From an uncultured Prochlorococcus sp. (lineage in GTDB: Bacteria > Cyanobacteriota > Cyanobacteriia > PCC-6307 > Cyanobiaceae), in the NCBI GenBank assembly GCA_902583265.1, contig CACHVD010000001.1, positions 124,001 through 188,000 of the forward strand: 64,000 nucleotides of DNA. Direction: 5' to 3'. Below, one piece after another: positions 61,606-64,000 of this stretch. The stretch's first letter is position 1. Each line of letters begins with the position of its first letter. Under the pieces are notes generated by a model. The model did not search any database, was not told the origin of the DNA, and saw only the letters and a program-made list of their open reading frames with translations. The position numbers and the translations under genes were made by a program.

Positions 61606-61926
61606 TTGTTAAAAGTTATTAGCAAAGTAAAAAAAGAAAATATATCTAAGTTGATGGTTTCATTTTCCGATCCTTTTAGGTTAGAAATAATTGACCTAAT
61701 GATGGATGGAGAAGTTTGTGTTTGCGATATTATGAAATTAACTAAGTTATCTCAATCAAGAATTTCATATCACATAAAAATTTTGAAGGAAGCTGGTCTT
61801 ATCTCAGACAGACAAGAAGGTAGATGGGTGTACTACAGCTTAAATAAAGAATCTCTTTTTTTGATCAAAGAATGGATAACTTCTTTGACAGATTTTTCTT
61901 CAAATAGAAAACGTTGCTGCGAATAA
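61606..61926 (+). CDS. arsR: ArsR-family repressor
   Basis: A 106-residue winged-helix metalloregulator: VSFSDPFRLEIIDLMMDGEV, then CVCDIMKLTKLSQSRISYHI. The CVCD site on the alpha-3 helix matches the As(III)-binding Cys pair of classical ArsR, and a CC pair ends the protein. The start is TTG at 61606 with no ATG upstream. It presumably represses gap-arsJ and itself. Confidence 0.9.
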   Translation: MLKVISKVKKENISKLMVSFSDPFRLEIIDLMMDGEVCVCDIMKLTKLSQSRISYHIKILKEAGLISDRQEGRWVYYSLNKESLFLIKEWITSLTDFSSNRKRCCE

Positions 61927-61937
61927 ATTATATTTTA

Positions 61938-62177
61938 TTAATTAACTTCTGATTCCCTGTCATAAGTCATTCCTGATTGTTCCATCCACTCAGCTTTAGT
62001 TTTGCAATTTTGTTTGTGATTAAAGATGTGAAAACCTTCAATAATAATCATTATGGATAGAAGCAAAACAGGAATAAAATATACAGGGGAAGATATTACT
62101 TCTTTATATTTGATTTGAGCAATAAATTCCCTGTATTTAGACATCTCTTCAGTTTCTATTTGATAAATAATATTCAC
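61938..62177 (-). CDS. Small membrane protein
   Basis: A 79-residue protein with one helix (VYFIPVLLLSIMIIIEGFHI, about 32-51) and a soluble C-terminal tail with one Cys (KQNCKTKAEWMEQSG). Placed between arsR and pstC. Function unknown. Confidence 0.62.
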   Translation of the reverse strand: MNIIYQIETEEMSKYREFIAQIKYKEVISSPVYFIPVLLLSIMIIIEGFHIFNHKQNCKTKAEWMEQSGMTYDRESEVN

Positions 62178-62256
62178 CTATGGTTAAGTAAAGTTAAAGA
62201 AAAAATTTTTGAAGAAATTAATTTAAGGATGTTTACTTTTCATGACTTTCTTATAC

Positions 62257-62275
62257 CTTTAACCCCTCTTAAAGT
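62257..62275 (+). promoter_or_regulatory. Candidate Pho box upstream of pstC
   Basis: CTTTAACC-CCT-CTTAAAGT on the plus strand, 46 bp before the pstC ATG, with the same 8+3+8 layout as the others. Confidence 0.6.
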
Positions 62276-62321
62276 CTTTTACAACATTTAGTAGTAGATT
62301 TAAAGAGATATTCTTTTTTTA

Positions 62322-63269
62322 ATGGAAGAGAAATTAACTCTTTTCAAGAATCGTAAAAGATTCGGTATAGAAAAAAATATAGATATTATCTTCAAGAATA
62401 CTGCCCTAGTCTTGTCTAGTTTCGTAGCAATAATACTTTTAGGAATTATTTTAGTTGTTTTTTTTCAGTCATTTGAATCCTTTTCAAGGTATGGCTTGAA
62501 GTTTTTAGTCACCTCTGAATGGAATCCAGTAAAAGATGAATACGGAGCTTTTACTGCAATTTATGGCACATTAGTAACCTCATTTCTTTCGTTATTAATA
62601 ACTATCCCTTTGGGCGTTGGAACTGCAATATTTATTACCGAGGACTTTGTACCGAAAGTTTTTAGAGAAATAATAGGTTCCTTTGTTGAATTATTAGCGG
62701 CTATTCCATCAGTTGTATTGGGACTCTGGGCAATATTTGTTATGGAACCTTTTTTTAGAGCCTTCTTTGTCTTTTTACATAATTTCTTTGGTTGGATACC
62801 TTTATTTAGTACAGAACCTACAGGCAGGAATTCCTTGTTAGCAATATTGATTTTAGTAGTAATGCTTTTACCAATAGTGACTTCTATAGCTAGAGATTCT
62901 CTTAATCAAGTCCCTAAAAAGTTAAGAAATGCAGCCTACGGAATTGGAGCAAGTAGATGGAAAACGATATTTTCAGTAATTTTGCCAGCAGCATTATCAG
63001 GAATTATGGCAGGTGTTCTTTTGGCTTTAGGAAGGGCAATGGGTGAAACTATGGCTGTCACGATGATTATTGGTAATTCTAATGCATTTAGTTGGTCTCT
63101 ATTATCTCCTGGATATACTATTTCCTCCATGCTCGCAAACCAGTTTGGTGAGGCAGATGGAAGTCAGGTTTCATCGCTGTTTTATGCAGCTTTTGTACTA
63201 ATGATCCTATCTTTAGTTGTCAATATCTTTGCGCAGTGGCTAGTTAAGAAATTTAGTCTCAAATATTAG
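62322..63269 (+). CDS. pstC: Phosphate ABC transporter permease
   Basis: A 315-residue inner-membrane permease with about six helices. LVTSEWNPVKDEYGAFTAIY (near 63-82), GSFVELLAAIPSVVLGLWAI, and the EAA-type AAYGIGASRWKTIFSVILPA (near 205-224) are typical of PstC. It is followed after 6 bp by pstA. Confidence 0.95.
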   Translation: MEEKLTLFKNRKRFGIEKNIDIIFKNTALVLSSFVAIILLGIILVVFFQSFESFSRYGLKFLVTSEWNPVKDEYGAFTAIYGTLVTSFLSLLITIPLGVGTAIFITEDFVPKVFREIIGSFVELLAAIPSVVLGLWAIFVMEPFFRAFFVFLHNFFGWIPLFSTEPTGRNSLLAILILVVMLLPIVTSIARDSLNQVPKKLRNAAYGIGASRWKTIFSVILPAALSGIMAGVLLALGRAMGETMAVTMIIGNSNAFSWSLLSPGYTISSMLANQFGEADGSQVSSLFYAAFVLMILSLVVNIFAQWLVKKFSLKY

Positions 63270-63275
63270 ATAATT

Positions 63276-64000
63276 ATGAATTCACTTTATTATCAAAAAA
63301 GATTATCAAGAAATATAGGAGATAAATTCTTTACTTCTTTATCAGTAATTTGTGCATTGATCGCAATACTTCCTTTGATTTTTTTGGTGACTTATATTCT
63401 CATCAAAGGGGGATCTCAAATTACACCAGAACTATTTACTTTAGAGCCAAATCCACCTGGAGACGATTTAGATGCAGGCGGTATTAATCCTGCATTGGTC
63501 GGGACATTAATAATAACTACCATTGCTTCAATTATCGCCATACCAGTAGGTGTTGGTGGTGGAATATATCTAGCTGAATACTCTAAAGGTGGAGCTTTTT
63601 CAAGATTCATTAGATTCGGAGTTAATGTTCTGGCGGGAGTCCCCTCAATAATTGCCGGTGTCTTTATTTATGCCTTAATTGTTTCTACAAAGATCTTATT
63701 TGGAAGTATGTACAGTGGCTTGGCGGGAGGTATGGCACTATCAATATTGATGTTGCCTACTGTGATTAAGACCACTGACGAAGGTTTAAAGTTAGTTCCT
63801 AACGAATTAAGATATGCGTCTCTTGGTATTGGAGCAAGTATGTATACAACCATATTAAAAGTTACTTTGCCCTCTGCCTTTAGGTCTATTGCTACTGGGG
63901 TTGTACTTGGGATCGCAAGAGCTGCAGGTGAAACAGCCCCTTTGATATTTACGGCTTTATTCTCTTACTACTACATAATTGGCTTTGGCGACTTGTTTTA
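63276..64000 (+). CDS. pstA: Phosphate ABC transporter permease, N-terminal part
   Basis: The frame begins MNSLYYQKRLSRNIGDKFFT and runs off the right edge (about 241 residues seen). GVPSIIAGVFIYALI and the EAA loop LRYASLGIGASMYTTILKVT then ITAxRSIATGVVLGIARAAGET mark it as PstA. pstB is expected just beyond. Confidence 0.93.
   Translation, partial: MNSLYYQKRLSRNIGDKFFTSLSVICALIAILPLIFLVTYILIKGGSQITPELFTLEPNPPGDDLDAGGINPALVGTLIITTIASIIAIPVGVGGGIYLAEYSKGGAFSRFIRFGVNVLAGVPSIIAGVFIYALIVSTKILFGSMYSGLAGGMALSILMLPTVIKTTDEGLKLVPNELRYASLGIGASMYTTILKVTLPSAFRSIATGVVLGIARAAGETAPLIFTALFSYYYIIGFGDLF

Overview
The window is AT-rich, densely coding DNA whose gene content points to a high-light-adapted Prochlorococcus (marine picocyanobacterium). 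The signs are a B12-dependent ribonucleotide reductase, picocyanobacterial gene orders (methyltransferase-prfC; hslO-ABC ATPase-DUF3531-rsmE; purK followed by 6S RNA), single-helix high-light-inducible proteins, many 30-100 aa orphan genes, and a phoBR-porin-pstS-pst cluster next to an arsJ-type arsenic operon. The assignment rests on recognised protein families and synteny; no search was run.

Layout. (1) 1-22.2 kb is backbone: nrdJ (partial), methyltransferase, prfC, CPP1-like protein, hslO, ABC ATPase, DUF3531, rsmE, DUF92/VTE6-like protein, SGNH hydrolase, an aspC-phnD-phnC-phnE run (phosphonate/phosphite uptake, with two permeases fused in one chain), a reduced family-4 uracil-DNA glycosylase, ispG, ctpA, nadA, metallophosphoesterase, TPM protein, NDUFAF7-like methyltransferase, aroB and purK. 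A 6S RNA gene (ssaA) follows purK. (2) 22.4-50.3 kb is an accessory region of about 28 kb. It holds mostly tiny genes, many with one membrane helix, plus two hli-type genes, an isolated NAD+-ligase adenylation domain, an SDR enzyme, a K+ channel, an HNH nuclease, a second phnDCEE cassette with a divergent Crp-type regulator, and a cytochrome c/LptA-like pair. Its left edge is the 6S RNA. A 78-80 bp copy of the 6S 3' end plus terminator recurs 5.15 kb further in, which looks like an old integration or duplication boundary. No integrase is visible. (3) 50.5-64 kb is a phosphorus and arsenic block: phoB-phoR, a secreted phytase/esterase-like protein annotated in relatives as alkaline phosphatase, a porin, pstS, chrA, arsJ-gap with divergent arsR, and pstC-pstA (cut by the window end). 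Tandem Pho-box-like repeats precede phoB, the phosphatase-like gene, the porin, pstS and pstC.

How it fits together. PhoBR and the Pho boxes would raise outer-membrane entry (porin), periplasmic P capture (PstS, PhnD) and inner-membrane transport under phosphate limitation. Arsenate that enters through Pst would be disposed of by the GAPDH-like enzyme and ArsJ.

Most novel signals. Three island promoters share one architecture (TTGACx, 17-18 bp spacer, TATAxx, then a LexA-type AGTAC-N4-GTAyT box directly before the ATG). At two of them, a 26-residue hydrophobic peptide (MFGLIF...PQ..GCL) with its own Shine-Dalgarno is nested in the +1 frame of a DUF1651 gene, and the paralog differences near its start fall on third positions of the nested frame. 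This is a candidate SOS-controlled small membrane peptide. Other notable signals are the 6S-RNA 3'-end repeat, a pseudoknot-capable leader behind a promoter with a palindromic spacer, repeated families of tiny proteins, and a UDG that has lost its Fe-S ligands.
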